Assembly (NCBI RefSeq): GCF_921293095.1
Contig: NC_060254.1
Span: 59,690,069-59,754,068 of the forward strand
From: Ischnura elegans
Lineage: Eukaryota; Arthropoda; Insecta; Odonata; Coenagrionidae
Reading direction: 5' to 3'
DNA: 64,000 nt
Within the stretch, counting starts at the first letter, position 1. The number at the start of each line of letters is the position of its first letter. Below, piece after piece: positions 53,301 through 58,380 of the stretch. The translations under genes were made by a program, and so were the position numbers. The notes beneath the pieces were generated by a model. That model had not been told where the DNA came from. It made no database searches and worked only from the letters and a program-made list of their open reading frames with translations.

Positions 53301-53538
53301 TGTAATTATATGGCCCACATTAAGTAGTAACTAATTTTTATCTCAAAATGTTTTTCTTTTCATGGATGCGGTTGAAGATGAAAACGGTACAACAGGAAGG
53401 AGAACTCGGTCAGTTGGTGAGGAAACGGTGAGCGAACAGATATCGGAAGAACTAGAAGATGACACGCCGGGAGAAGAAGAAAATGAAATAGGGAAATTAT
53501 GCCATAAGTGTGGTCATGTTCTCAGAGTACGTCAATAA
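20281..53538 (+). CDS. Hdc: Histidine decarboxylase gene, 14 visible coding exons
   Basis: PLP-dependent group II decarboxylase that makes histamine from L-histidine, in the cytosol. Exons: 20281-20394, 22552-22674, 23009-23143, 23456-23599, 27526-27592, 28644-28806, 30360-30430, 30537-30556, 31193-31291, 34561-34850, 36515-36660, 47197-47367, 49170-49397, 53378-53538. All junctions are GT/AG and in phase, with no stops: 643 codons. Seen: [33 protein letters not shown] (cofactor loop), [12 protein letters not shown] with the PLP-stacking His, HVDAAYAG with the PLP-nitrogen Asp, NPSKW with the Schiff-base Lys. ENSGLAIDYMHWQIPL is of the Hdc type; Dopa decarboxylases have DYRHWG there. The long C-terminal tail with MRRR and GILVSG blocks is insect Hdc-like. 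The roughly 65-70 residue N-terminus (EYRxRGKEMVDYI region) was not found. The last-exon end is less sure than the rest. Confidence 0.95.
20468..20492. repeat. (AAT)n microsatellite
   Basis: Uninterrupted trinucleotide run in intron 1. Confidence 0.9.
21590..22045 (+). mobile_element. 3' end of a non-LTR retrotransposon
   Basis: 21597-21722 reads, in one frame, [20 protein letters not shown] and a following basic stretch. This is the common last block of jockey/CR1-type reverse transcriptases (SFxxxxIxxWNxLP). The untranslated part ends TGCTGCCACCAGG ... AATGTG and a (TAA)n tail. The same TGCTGCCACCAGG end lies on the minus strand at 63800-63890. Confidence 0.6.
22046..22345 (+). pseudogene. 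Second LINE reverse-transcriptase C-terminal fragment
   Basis: The frame at 21992-22315 contains [37 protein letters not shown], and [14 protein letters not shown]. This is the hallmark end region of a large arthropod LINE group (VxVIPVIIGATGxVP ... LQKAxxLxTxRxxRK). It follows directly on the AAT tail of the previous LINE and is itself followed by another AAT-rich tail. The ATG and first residues of that frame come from the microsatellite, not from the element. Confidence 0.65.
22552..22674 (+). CDS. Hdc: Hdc exon 2
   Basis: 41 codons, [18 protein letters not shown] to GSQGGGVIQ, in phase 0 at both ends. Holds the glycine-rich GSQGGG loop that contacts the PLP phosphate. Donor GTGAGA. Confidence 0.95.
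23009..23143 (+). CDS. Hdc: Hdc exon 3
   Basis: 45 codons, from [15 protein letters not shown] to LVAYCSDQ. It completes the TTASEA cofactor loop begun in exon 2. Acceptor TTTTACAG, donor GTAATA. Confidence 0.95.
23195..23325 (-). repeat. tRNA-derived SINE, family S4, copy 1 (intron 3)
   Basis: Minus strand: GAGATCCGGGTTCGAATCCCGG, a B-box match, followed by AAAGTCGAATGATTTTTTTC and CTGCGGATTTTCCGC. The same order occurs at 51905-52075 on the + strand. It fills much of the 312-bp intron 3. Confidence 0.65.
23456..23599 (+). CDS. Hdc: Hdc exon 4
   Basis: 48 codons, [20 protein letters not shown] to NGLVPFY. The His at 23459-23461 is the residue that stacks on the PLP ring in this enzyme family. 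Donor GTAAGT. Confidence 0.95.
23740..24575. repeat. Two-unit tandem duplication in intron 4
   Basis: Units 23740-24130 and 24200-24575 share the order ACCAATT..TGTAAGCCTTCT, TTTTCCTA.CAGCCAAA, ACAGAAAATGA, TCTAAATAACT.ACCAG, TTTTCTG/CGCGAAGAAATAAATC, GAGCTCCGA..AAGGG. The divergence is clear, so the event is old. The unit length is about 450 bases. Confidence 0.7.
24810..25818. repeat. Pair of 240-bp direct repeats in intron 4
   Basis: 24810-25045 and 25580-25818 both contain GAACGAAGGAAAG, CTCGATAAATTGGAATGAG, AATTCCCGCAAAGAG, TTCCCTTTACCCACA and GATTGACTCATTATCATGCC. About 530 bases of AT-rich sequence lie between them. Confidence 0.75.
26890..27092 (-). repeat. tRNA-derived SINE, family S2, copy 2
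   Basis: Reverse-strand B box GGTTCGAGTTCC and GGTAAAGTCCTCGCC as in 13520-13706, with CATCCATACCCTG and a TTTATTTATTTC tail in the same relative places. Confidence 0.7.
27526..27592 (+). CDS. Hdc: Hdc exon 5
   Basis: 22 codons plus one base: [19 protein letters not shown] and GPI. Acceptor TCTTTCCAG, donor GTAAGT. The TLGTTxxCxFDN block is conserved in the group II decarboxylases. Confidence 0.95.
27672..28400 (-). pseudogene. Internally deleted Tc1/mariner-like transposon (intron 5)
   Basis: On the minus strand, 28345-28265 contains [12 protein letters not shown] followed by FNPP, as in the N-terminal helix-turn-helix of an insect mariner-like transposase group. After a gap of a few bases, 28200-28065 contains [13 protein letters not shown] and [19 protein letters not shown], the typical C-terminus of the same group. 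The DDE core between them is missing. GGTGTTTCAAAATGAATAAG at about 27677 resembles the terminus of such elements. A C-rich M2-like scrap is nested at 27795-27855. Confidence 0.55.
27824..27850. repeat. Poly-C run
   Basis: An almost pure C run of more than 20 bases. Its true length is hard to sequence and may be wrong. Confidence 0.8.
28644..28806 (+). CDS. Hdc: Hdc exon 6 with the PLP lysine
   Basis: Contains [11 protein letters not shown] (Asp at 28673-28675 bonds the PLP pyridine nitrogen) and [12 protein letters not shown] (Lys at 28769-28771 forms the Schiff base). Starts in phase 1, ends in phase 2. Both active-site residues are intact, so nothing in the sequence suggests a dead enzyme. 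Confidence 0.96.
28990..29655 (-). mobile_element. 660-bp DNA transposon with TAGGGTRGTTTYC ends, copy 2 (intron 6)
   Basis: Reversed copy of 17454-18114. One end reads AGGAAACCACCC, the other begins near GAAAGGCATTGATTG. It keeps the palindromic CACGTGACGTCAC site near 29158. No transposase. Confidence 0.7.
29922..30173. mobile_element. MITE M3, copy 1 (intron 6)
   Basis: Shares AAAAAATATTGGGGGG, GGAAATTTTA, AGTCATATGATCAACA, CTCCGGGGAAAATTGA and GAGTCGG.GCCACTGG with 32291-32545 and 55393-55650. Confidence 0.65.
30360..30430 (+). CDS. Hdc: Hdc exon 7
   Basis: 71 bases. With the two bases from exon 6 it gives W then [19 protein letters not shown] and HENS. Acceptor TGCATTTTCAG, donor GTGAGT. 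Followed by an intron of only 106 bases. Confidence 0.95.
30537..30556 (+). CDS. Hdc: Hdc exon 8, a 20-base microexon
   Basis: Needed to bridge HENS in exon 7 and HWQIPL in exon 9. With the carried base it codes GLAIDYM, matching the ENSGxAxDxMHW block of insect Hdc. Flanked by TTTTCACAG and GTGAGT. Phases 1 and 0 fit both neighbours. Confidence 0.9.
30782..31026. mobile_element. MITE, AAGGCCTGGTTACAC family, copy 3 (intron 8)
   Basis: Ends TAAGGCCTGTTTGCACG and CCTGTGAACAGGCCTTTA. The inside matches 18764-19004. Confidence 0.7.
31193..31291 (+). CDS. Hdc: Hdc exon 9
   Basis: 33 codons, [20 protein letters not shown] to [14 protein letters not shown] is an Hdc-type signature. Acceptor TTCTATCCCAAG, donor GTAAGT. 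Confidence 0.95.
31990..32290. mobile_element. MITE M2 (CAGGGGCGTAGCTAG ends), copy 1
   Basis: Left end CAGGGGCGTAGCTAG, right end TTGCTGCGCCACTGG, roughly inverted. The inside (TTGCATACCCGCCAGGGTTA, TAATGGTTCAAAATGG type) matches 50530-50840 (reversed) and 54586-54892. Confidence 0.7.
32291..32545. mobile_element. MITE M3, copy 2
   Basis: Directly abuts the M2 copy. Contains AAAAAATATTGGGGG, TGATGAACATTATAACCCTGA and GAGTCGGCGCC. Confidence 0.65.
33215..34560 (+). repeat. Five 260-bp tandem units ending at the exon 10 acceptor
   Basis: The marker TGACTAACTGTGACTCT or a close variant lies at 33461, 33721, 33981, 34241 and 34510, a spacing of 260, 260, 260 and 269. Every unit has the order ...TGCCAATCAT, AGAGATAAA, TGTTTTATGATCACG, GTAAGAAACC, the marker, and a pyrimidine run. 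The last pyrimidine run is the real 3' splice site (TTTTCCTTCCGTAG). In unit 3 the same place reads TTTTCCTCCAG; in the others the AG is lost. The CTAAC inside the marker fits a branch-point consensus. Confidence 0.85.
34561..34850 (+). CDS. Hdc: Hdc exon 10
   Basis: 96 codons plus two bases, [18 protein letters not shown] to [12 protein letters not shown]. Ends the catalytic fold: [15 protein letters not shown] and [11 protein letters not shown] are conserved blocks of the C-terminal domain. The glycine- and aspartate-rich stretch after FRLAG ([13 protein letters not shown]) is longer than in the Drosophila protein as I recall it. Confidence 0.95.
35466..35772 (+). repeat. tRNA-derived SINE, family S3 (intron 10)
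   Basis: A box TGGCATGGTGG near 35472, B box GGTTCAAATCC near 35514, then GCTGCCCGATCCCTGG, GATGGGACGTTAAGCC and a tail of repeated ACCAT. The GACGTTAAGCC body is common to a widespread arthropod SINE type. The open frame at 35475-35738 is an artefact of it. Confidence 0.8.
35773..36514 (+). other. Rest of Hdc intron 10
   Basis: No supported repeat or gene. GC content rises sharply in the last 100 bases before exon 11. Confidence 0.5.
36515..36660 (+). CDS. Hdc: Hdc exon 11, GC-rich linker
   Basis: 49 codons plus one base. With exon 10 it reads [20 protein letters not shown], where RxxATxVL aligns to the same site in Drosophila Hdc. A charged, probably coiled or disordered stretch follows (E/R-rich, then [18 protein letters not shown]). 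Entry phase 2 and exit phase 1 fit the neighbours. An acceptor three bases earlier (AACGAG) would change R to SR. GC is far above that of the other exons. Confidence 0.85.
37021..37398. mobile_element. MITE with long inverted ends
   Basis: TACCATTTTTCTGAACTGAC followed by GGCGGCTG (37021-37049) is matched inverted at 37369-37398 (AGCCGCCGTCAGTTCGG followed by AAAAATGGTATA). The core is GC-rich (GGAGGGGAGCGGAGGGG near 37276). No protein. Confidence 0.65.
37627..37914. mobile_element. MITE M1, copy 2, with an internal minisatellite
   Basis: Ends CAGTGGCATAACTA and TAGTTACGCTATTG, inverted. Near the right end TCCTTATGTCTATG is repeated three times (37862-37904). Confidence 0.7.
38325..38415 (+). 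repeat. tRNA-like SINE fragment S5
   Basis: GGCCATGGCGGTGCGGTCTA and GGGCGTTAGTCAACTAGCC followed by GTCTCGGGTGTGAGTCCC. The spacing fits a tRNA-like A and B box pair, but the B box is poor (GGTGTGAGTCC). A single copy in this window. Confidence 0.4.
38695..38941 (+). repeat. Left terminal inverted repeat of the PolB element
   Basis: About 245 bases that match the reverse complement of 44930-45319. The right copy has roughly 140 bases more between the GAGACGC and GTCATTGCATCACCC blocks. The outer end is placed at the point where the two stop matching (CCCCTTC/CCCCTCCC), accurate to a few bases. Confidence 0.8.
38965..38971 (+). promoter_or_regulatory. TATA box inside the left TIR
   Basis: TATATAA, followed about 45 bases later by an ATG (39010) that opens a frame of 22 codons. 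A longer frame at 39115-39300 (61 codons, unrecognised) lies downstream. Confidence 0.5.
39771..40142 (-). pseudogene. Element-encoded frame, unidentified
   Basis: 123 codons without a stop. Notable blocks: [20 protein letters not shown] near the start, [20 protein letters not shown] in the middle, [13 protein letters not shown], and YGCPSF near the end. I have an impression of similar frames in arthropod mobile DNA with PolB, but I cannot name the family. The first block could suit the first acidic motif of an RNase H-like exonuclease; this is a guess. It reads towards the left TIR, in the same direction as the polymerase pieces. Confidence 0.45.
40264..40978 (-). pseudogene. Second unidentified element frame, interrupted
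   Basis: 40596-40264 is open for 110 codons ([32 protein letters not shown]). Upstream on the same strand the frame can be followed with stops to about 40978. The WFSLV context resembles short proteins with a DEW-type block seen beside PolB in other mobile elements, but no function can be given. Likely dead. Confidence 0.4.
41258..41888 (-). pseudogene. Protein-primed DNA polymerase B, exonuclease-region fragment
   Basis: Two overlapping frames that need a frameshift between them. 41888-41568 holds a CHICGDDLG zinc-binding-like block. 41692-41258 holds [29 protein letters not shown] and a VRFVDTCPF...SLASLVSNL block. HNLxxYDxH is the second exonuclease motif of protein-primed family B polymerases (DNA_pol_B_2 type), as in Polintons, bidnaviruses and adenoviruses. 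The palm motifs, with the catalytic aspartates, do not follow: the frame ends at 41258 and other material takes over, so the polymerase is truncated. Confidence 0.8.
42549..43031 (-). pseudogene. DNA polymerase B, N-terminal region fragment
   Basis: 160 codons. The end of the frame, [20 protein letters not shown] then [14 protein letters not shown], is a hallmark of the N-terminal region of arthropod Polinton/bidnavirus-type PolB. The first part ([33 protein letters not shown]) is not recognised. About 660 bases of worn sequence separate this from the exonuclease fragment. Adjacent frames there contain stops. Confidence 0.7.
43080..44640. other. AT-rich spacer of the PolB element with diverged repeats
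   Basis: No coding frame. Blocks such as AGTTGAAGTAGCAAC / AGTTGAAAGATGAAC, GTCAAAATGCTAAC and CTTCAAATAAGAAAGATATT recur at roughly 170-230 bases, so an old tandem array or nested insertion is likely. This part may not belong to the original element. Confidence 0.4.
44655..44830 (-). repeat. Three tandem 58-bp units near the right TIR
   Basis: GCTGTGCTGG / GCTATGCTGG followed by TGGTCCTCC and TGA.TTCTT occurs three times, spaced about 58 bases. On the minus strand, downstream of the TATA box, units translate to variants of EPAQQSSxKEVS, but 58 is not a multiple of three, so the frame shifts between units. Confidence 0.65.
44864..44871 (-). promoter_or_regulatory. TATA box inside the right TIR
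   Basis: TATATAAG on the minus strand, pointing into the element towards the polymerase fragments. It pairs with the left-end TATA box, so each end had an inward promoter. Confidence 0.55.
44930..45319 (-). repeat. Right terminal inverted repeat of the PolB element
   Basis: Reverse of 38695-38941 with an extra block of about 140 bases at 44972-45108 that holds TGACGTCA. I cannot tell whether the left copy lost it or the right copy gained it. Confidence 0.8.
45360..45660. repeat. Diverged tandem repeat of about 120 bp
   Basis: ATTCGATTATCATAGCAAATACG at 45415 and ATTCGATACGATAATGATAG followed by CAAATACG at 45526, each followed by similar text (GGTGAATGGGTACA / GGGGAATCGTTACA), show at least two units just outside the PolB element. 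Confidence 0.55.
45661..46307. other. No recognisable feature
   Basis: AT-rich intronic sequence. Confidence 0.4.
46308..47123 (-). mobile_element. TAGGGTRGTTTYC transposon, copy 3 (intron 11)
   Basis: Reversed copy of 17454-18114. The TAGGGTAGTTTCCTTCATCA terminus appears twice, at 46308 and 46473, so a second, truncated copy sits at the front. The CACGTGACGTCAC and TTGACGTCACACGGG sites are both present. It ends only about 70 bases before the exon 12 acceptor. Confidence 0.7.
47197..47367 (+). CDS. Hdc: Hdc exon 12
   Basis: Reads [20 protein letters not shown] then [14 protein letters not shown] and ends DVKDSP plus one base. The block NxxFGSSLLLxNSPxSPKVVN followed by GSFAA is strongly conserved in insect Hdc. 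Acceptor TTTCTTTCCAG, donor GTGAGA. Confidence 0.95.
47368..48111 (+). other. Hdc intron 12, first part, no feature seen
   Basis: AT-rich intronic sequence. Confidence 0.45.
48112..48180 (-). mobile_element. 3' end of the LINE family seen at 8826-9815
   Basis: The reverse complement matches 9735-9805: GCATGCTGGTGATTGATCAC, CACCCTAGAGG and an ATGTAGATGA end. Only the terminus is present. Confidence 0.7.
48181..49169 (+). other. Hdc intron 12, GC-rich second part
   Basis: Contains two units of about 41 bases at 48758-48830 (GAGGG(T/C)TC then ...GCCCTTCGAGG / ACCCTTCGAAGG, then ATACA). Parts near 48329 and 48590 resemble 56960-57020 (CCTGACCTGACAAC.TGTCTG; GGCCAATAATCCT). Long minus-strand open frames here are composition effects. 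Confidence 0.45.
49170..49397 (+). CDS. Hdc: Hdc exon 13
   Basis: 76 codons plus one base. Begins (with the carried base) [20 protein letters not shown], the most conserved block of the insect Hdc tail, then an acidic, proline- and glycine-rich, probably disordered region ([23 protein letters not shown]). Acceptor ATCGTTTCAG, donor GTAAGA. Confidence 0.95.
49402..49623 (-). pseudogene. Penelope-like GIY-YIG endonuclease fragment
   Basis: On the minus strand, [20 protein letters not shown] then FKVRMK and SAISENAF. This is the GIY...YIG motif pair with the spacing and the CRS/TGRS context of Penelope-like retroelement endonucleases. The upstream reverse transcriptase is not seen, and the consensus C.C before GK is replaced (WSY). 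It ends a few bases from the splice donor of exon 13. It shows that Penelope-like elements exist in this genome, which supports the reading of the H1-H4 elements. Confidence 0.7.
49624..50529 (+). other. Hdc intron 13, no feature seen
   Basis: AT-rich intronic sequence. Confidence 0.4.
50530..50840. mobile_element. MITE M2, copy 2, reversed
   Basis: Ends CAGTGGCGTAGCGAG and CTAGCTACGCCCCTGG, inverted and of the CAG...CTG type. The inside is the reverse complement of 31990-32290. Confidence 0.75.
50841..51548 (+). other. Hdc intron 13, middle, no feature seen
   Basis: AT-rich; no repeat shared with the rest of the window was noticed. Confidence 0.4.
51549..51837. mobile_element. MITE M1, copy 3
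   Basis: Ends CTGTGGCGTAACTAGG and CATAGTTACGCCACTG, inverted. The inside matches 19600-19849 and 56674-56952. Confidence 0.75.
51905..52075 (+). repeat. tRNA-derived SINE, family S4, copy 2
   Basis: GATTGACGCCTCGGTAACTA start and B box GGATTCGAATCC, then GAATGATTTTTTTCTC and TTGCACATCGCTATGCATTG. Matches the reverse of 23195-23325. Confidence 0.65.
52104..52359. mobile_element. 256-bp MITE, TIR GGGGTTTTGAAGCCAAGGGG
   Basis: The left GAAGCCAAGGGGTACAAATGAT matches the reverse complement of the right ATCACTTACACCCCTTGGCTTC. It directly abuts the next element. Confidence 0.7.
52360..53305. mobile_element. 945-bp foldback element with about 210-bp TIRs
   Basis: Outer arms 52360-52580 and 53085-53305 are inverted copies (ACTGTCCCACAGG, TTTACTAAAATTA / TAATTTTAGTAAATT, CCTTATGGGGTTTCAATG). 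Inside lies a second inverted pair around AACCATAGGTTTTAAA and GGTGCCCAAGTCAG (52596-52628 and 52744-52780) and repeated TATGACCTTTGACC blocks. No protein. Confidence 0.75.
53378..53538 (+). CDS. Hdc: Hdc last visible exon (exon 14)
   Basis: Acceptor after TTTTTCTTTTCATGGATGCG and GTTGAAG. With the base from exon 13 it reads [20 protein letters not shown], an acidic run ([15 protein letters not shown]), then [14 protein letters not shown] and TAA at 53536-53538. The CxxC pair could be a small metal-binding knuckle. A donor-like AGA|GTACGT stands at 53524-53532, so the exon might instead splice onward after VLR. The join fits in phase but the exon is not supported by recalled homology as well as the others. 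Confidence 0.65.
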
Positions 53539-54585
53539 ACTCCAAACCGCAATGATCTATTCGAAGGAAAAAAATAAGTGGGAAATATTTTCCAGCACAG
53601 AGCAACATGAAAATGGACAGAAAACCAACAATACAATAAGTAAAAGTGATGAAAAATAACGGTAAATTTACTAGCCACTTAATATTAGGAGTCAAACGTT
53701 TCTTGAGATTGATGTTCACAAAAAAATAATAGTTTTTCTCTTGGGCCCTTTTACTCATGCTTTCATTGGGACAAAAAATTGTAACGTCGGCAAAAAAGTG
53801 AATTACGTTACAACAAAAAAGTTGTAATTCATTCGTAATAATAAATGTATCCTCACCGATGACAGTGAAATATTAATTTACCATTGCATAGATGAAAATT
53901 ATACATAGAATCTCCCGATAAAGTAAACCGTGTTCTGGTCCATGTTTGATGGTGCTTCTGGCGATACCAAAACTCTTGCTGCAGGCGTGGAAAAAATAAA
54001 ATAAAAATTCCGTAGATAAGAGAACTCTCAACTTAATGAAATTCATGGAGTATATTTATCCGCTCAATGCGTTGGTATTTAGTTTGTAGAGAAAAATCCA
54101 TTTTCATGTTCTCTGGATTTCTTGCTCATTAAAAATGTAAAAAGCCGCAAAGAAGTTAATTTGCTGGTTATAAAGTTGAAATATTATGGATGATTTGTTA
54201 CGCCACATAAGTGTATAAAATAATTTATTCCAAGAAAAAATGCAAAATAAATAACTAATTATTACGTGCGTAAATGTATCCCTGGAATATATGCTCTAGC
54301 ATTGTTCACAGTGAATATATCATGGCTGCAAGAGCCTGTATATGTATGTGTACATATTCTCGCTTCAATGTTCTACCTGTTATGAATGTTAAATAAACGG
54401 ATTAAAATAACAAGTTTGTCAAAGTTATTGCACATAATACCTGTTTAAATATTGGTCTACTTCACTGGTCAGTGTAAAAGTGAATGTATGGCGTTTTAAT
54501 TTAATTCTAACTATTTTTATTTAATATAAATTGTAATTGATTTTTAAACGTGGTTTAATATTCTTCATCCAATAAAAATGATGGC
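53539..54585 (+). other. Likely Hdc 3' untranslated region or downstream spacer
   Basis: AT-rich with several AATAAA-type signals (for example near 54248 and 54391). No gene or repeat recognised. I cannot decide which signal is used. Confidence 0.4.
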
Positions 54586-54892
54586 CAGGGGGCGCAGCAA
54601 CGAATTGAGGCTAGGGGGGGTTTTAGGCGCAACCAATACTTAGGGGTGTAGGTGTATTGCATACCCGCCAGGGTAAGCGGGATTTGCGGGGGCCCTCCTC
54701 CAGAAAAATTTTAAGATTAATGGTTCAAAATGACGATTTTTACGGCTTTCTGAGGGATATTTGATTAATCCTAACACTATTCTATACGTAATCCTAATCC
54801 ATTAAAGTAAAATGGATTAAACTTACCTAAATATTTCCCTGAACTCTGGGGGGGGTTTCATCCACTAAAACCCCCCCTCGCTGCGTCACTGG
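54586..54892. mobile_element. MITE M2, copy 3
   Basis: Left CAGGGGGCGCAGCAACG, right CCCTCGCTGCGTCACTGG. The inside matches 31990-32290 (TTGCATACCCGCCAGGGTAA). Confidence 0.7.
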
Positions 54893-55392
54893 CCTCAGCT
54901 ATTTGTGAAATGTCTTCCGATAAATATGCTTCAAATACACCTATGTCAATACTCGAAGCTCGTTCAAATAAAAGAGTGGGGTTATTAAGTCCACCAAAAT
55001 GGAACTTGAGATTGTTTTTAAAGTCAAGACGATTTTTTTACGATTAATTAGCAAATATAACTTCTAACTTCCGTCAATAAATGAAATCACATCCGTCAAT
55101 TCATAAATGAATTCACATCCAAACAAGTCTGCCAAAGGACTTAGGGTTTTCATGGTTGCAACTTGCTACGATTGCGGCCTTCAGGCTGAAGTCAGGTCAA
55201 GCCTTGTAATCACATTTTTCGACAAATAATGTCACAATACCTAAATTCAAATTATATGCCTAGTAGTCACTCCCATAATTAATTTAATGATTAAAATATT
55301 AGGTGTTTAAGGAGGAATCTGCAGTACTTCAGAAGGTGTTAGAGGATGTAATTTTAAGCATTTTTCCCCCATAAACATGGGGTTGCAACCAG
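54893..55392. other. No recognisable feature
   Basis: AT-rich spacer. Confidence 0.4.
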
Positions 55393-55650
55393 GCTTGCCG
55401 GCTAATAAAAAATATTGGGGGGACCCATACTGGGGTCTTTCCCCGGGAAATTTTATATATAGTGAGTTTTAAAGTTTTTTAAGCATTTTTAGAAGTCATA
55501 TGATCAACATTACAACCATGAAAACTCGACTCTCGATACCTCGACACTCCGGGGAAAATTGATAAGCCTGATACATCTTTTCCTCCCCCCATAACGAATT
55601 TTTGGGGGGGCTCGGGCACCCTGAGGCCCCATGGAGTCGGCGCCACTGGT
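55393..55650. mobile_element. MITE M3, copy 3
   Basis: TAAAAAATATTGGGGGGACCC to GGAGTCGGCGCCACTGG. Best preserved of the three copies. Confidence 0.65.
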
Positions 55651-56673
55651 TGCAACTCCTTATTTACTGAGTTATGGCAGCGCTAACATTTTTGGATGCA
55701 CTTTGCAGCTACCATGAAAACGGGTTTCGTGGCTATCCAGCCTTTTCGACATTTTGTTTCATACTCAGATTCTATAAGGTATTAAATAATTAAGGTTGGA
55801 CGAAAATGTGCGATTATAATTTTCTGAAACAAATAATCTCGAAATTGGTGATATTTCGCAATCGTATTGTTGATATAGGGGTGTGTAGAATTTCCAAATG
55901 CAGTATCGCGGACTAAACCGCAAATTCAAGGGTTCTCCAGCGAATTTAAACGCGATCTCCATCATCTTCTTTTCCTGCCGATGCCACGAGTGTTATTTCG
56001 AAACGCGTGTGAGCCAATTTTTCAAGTTAAACTGAGTTTATGGATGGCTTTATTTTCAAAATTTCGTGGTGAAAGAACAGTACTTTACTATAGGAATTGA
56101 GCGAGTGATTGCGAGTAATTCTTTGTGTTTCGTCAGCGAAAATTCATTACGCACTGTCTTTGCCAAATGTACACATTTTTTACGCAACTCTAATTTCGAT
56201 TGGTCTTATTTCGGAATAAAAAATTATCGCAAGGCCAAAGAACCACCTCCAACGTAATTACTAAAAATAACTTACGAAATGAGGGCAAAAATTCAAACAA
56301 AATAGATTGACAAATGTAATGTAAGCCGCGACAAAACGAACCGAGCAACCGCCCTAACCGGCCGTCCTCATAGAGCAAGTTTATGATTTTACGTAAGGGC
56401 CTACAGCAATATAAGTCATGTTTCAAAATAAACAACTTGAAATTTAAGCATTTTACATATGTATTCATCAGTGTGGTTGCCGGGAATTTTGTTCGGCGAA
56501 GGGGGGGGGGGGGTTCCAAAACAAGGGAGGAAAATTTATGAAAAAACAATGTACTAAGTAGAGGGTTTTAAACTAATTTTAACTCTTTTCATAATCGAAA
56601 AAACTTCAGTTTTCAAGATTGTGTTTTTATATTTCGCTATGTCACTGGTATTCATTATACCCTCACTCCAAGT
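55651..56673. other. Spacer with a poly-G run
   Basis: No supported gene. A G run of about a dozen bases lies at 56501-56513, and a worn tRNA-like scrap (GAACCGAGCAACCGCCCTAA) near 56337. Confidence 0.4.
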
Positions 56674-56952
56674 CAGTGGCGTAACTATAGGAATATGCTT
56701 TGGGGGGGGGGGTGGAATGGCCTGGGGTGGCGACCCCTCCCCCCTCAATGCAACGGGGTTCGGGAAAATTTTTGAAAAATGACATGCCTGGAAATACATT
56801 TTACATCATTTTGGCAATAAAAATTTAACTTAAAGTAGATGCTGTTATTAAATGCCAAAACTAGACAATAGTTTTAAATATTTTTCTACCTACAATGCTT
56901 TGGGGAGGGAAACTATCCCCTCACTCCCCCCATTAACCATTATTACACCACT
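56674..56952. mobile_element. MITE M1, copy 4
   Basis: Ends CAGTGGCGTAACTATAGG and TTATTACACCACTG. The inside matches copies 1 to 3. Confidence 0.7.
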
Positions 56953-57284
56953 GCCCCAAGTAATGTTTTCTTGTTGCCCGACCTGACAACTTGTCTGACC
57001 CCCCCCGGCCAATAATCCTCGCTACGGCGTCCCTGCTCAGTAGACGTCATTCCCAGCATGAGTTTTTCAAGGAAGGTTAACAGTGGGGCTAAAGGTAGAC
57101 AGCTTTGAAATATATAAATCAAGCTAGCGTAGTCTAATTACATGGTAGTTTCAAGCCAAGTTACCCCCATTCAGGGGAAATGCACTTCAGTTTTAGCTGG
57201 TGTCAAGGGATCCTTTTCTGAGTGTGTAGACCGAACTTTACTTACCTTGTGGAGAGTACGTAGGCTATCTATCCCAGCGTTTGG

Positions 57285-57583
57285 CTCGGCAGGAACGAAG
57301 ACAACAAATGGGTGAAGTCAACATTTGCAAGTCCTCCAATAGCTCTGAAAGAGACGGATATCTTGTCACGAAGTTACTGAAGACGTATTCCCTTCACGCC
57401 GATGGCCTCCCATGGATTGTTCAGTGCAGTTACGTACCTACACACTATAAACCGAACCATACCCGAGTGACAGGGTAACTTCACGATAAACGGACCAAAA
57501 CACGTCCCTGAATATCCAGAGACTGGCCTTTGACGATGAGCAACTACACAAAAACAAAGCAAACCTTTTGGAGAATGTCGCAA
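57285..57583 (-). pseudogene. Possible LTR-retrotransposon integrase fragment
   Basis: Minus-strand frame with QRPVSGYSGTCFGPFIVKLP, then a MVRFIVCRYVTAL segment. The order G(T/D)xFGPFxVK followed by RYGxxFTCxxxRAxH is typical of the integrase core of BEL/Pao-like retrotransposons, but the metal-binding Asp is C here and the conserved cysteine-histidine signature is blurred. A weak call on about 60 residues. Confidence 0.3.
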
Positions 57584-57914
57584 TCAAACAACTATATAAT
57601 CACAACCAGAGGAAATTATTGCGAAATTTTATCACTTTTCCCGATTGCACACAACAAAATCACACGAAATGAGCACTGTCAAATGTGCGCGACGCAACGG
57701 AACACAAAACGGATACCATCGGATTAATGTGAGGTTTCAATTGTTTTACTGATACAAACTAGAAAGTTTTCATTCTTCTATAATACACTTCTGAAATCTG
57801 AAAAGTTACTAACTATCATTAATTTTATTTTTTACACATTTCATCGATTCCACAGACGTAAACTTATCAAGCAAAGGTGAGTGAGACAGCTTCAGAGTTA
57901 TGTAGCCAATTTCT

Positions 57915-58010
57915 ACCAGCAGCACTGAACTGAAGATGGCGGCGGGGATAAGTCCTCGCCTACCAGTCGAAAACTCGTGAGTTCGAGTCCCGCCTCGATA
58001 AAATCCACTT
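57915..58010 (+). repeat. tRNA-like sequence S6
   Basis: GATGGCGGCGGGGATAAGTC then CTCGCCTACCAG and the B-box match GAGTTCGAGTCCCGCC. Perhaps a SINE head. The usual tRNA folding is not clear. Confidence 0.4.
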
Positions 58011-58380
58011 CCCATATTATTTTGCCGAATTAAGTATTCATTTTATAACTAATTATTGTGATCACTAACTTTCTAAGCTGTGAAATTCTCACTTTACATT
58101 GTATTTTTTTTAAACAAAATTGACTTTTCCGTAGTTTTAAGAGCCAGAATAGCGCCATCATCCATTTCCAGGCATGGAATTTCCAAAAATTTTCCGGGGG
58201 ACGACCTACAAATCCCTCGGTAAGAAATCTCTCGGAGTACCCCCAATCACCCCTGGTTATGGATTTCAAAAATAGCTCCGTCACCATCAGATGATCCTTA
58301 ACTTTTTTTAATAGCTTTCTGCCAACTTCCACCTTGATTCTTGGGCTTTTGCTTCCCGCATATCTCTCAACTGACATGAT

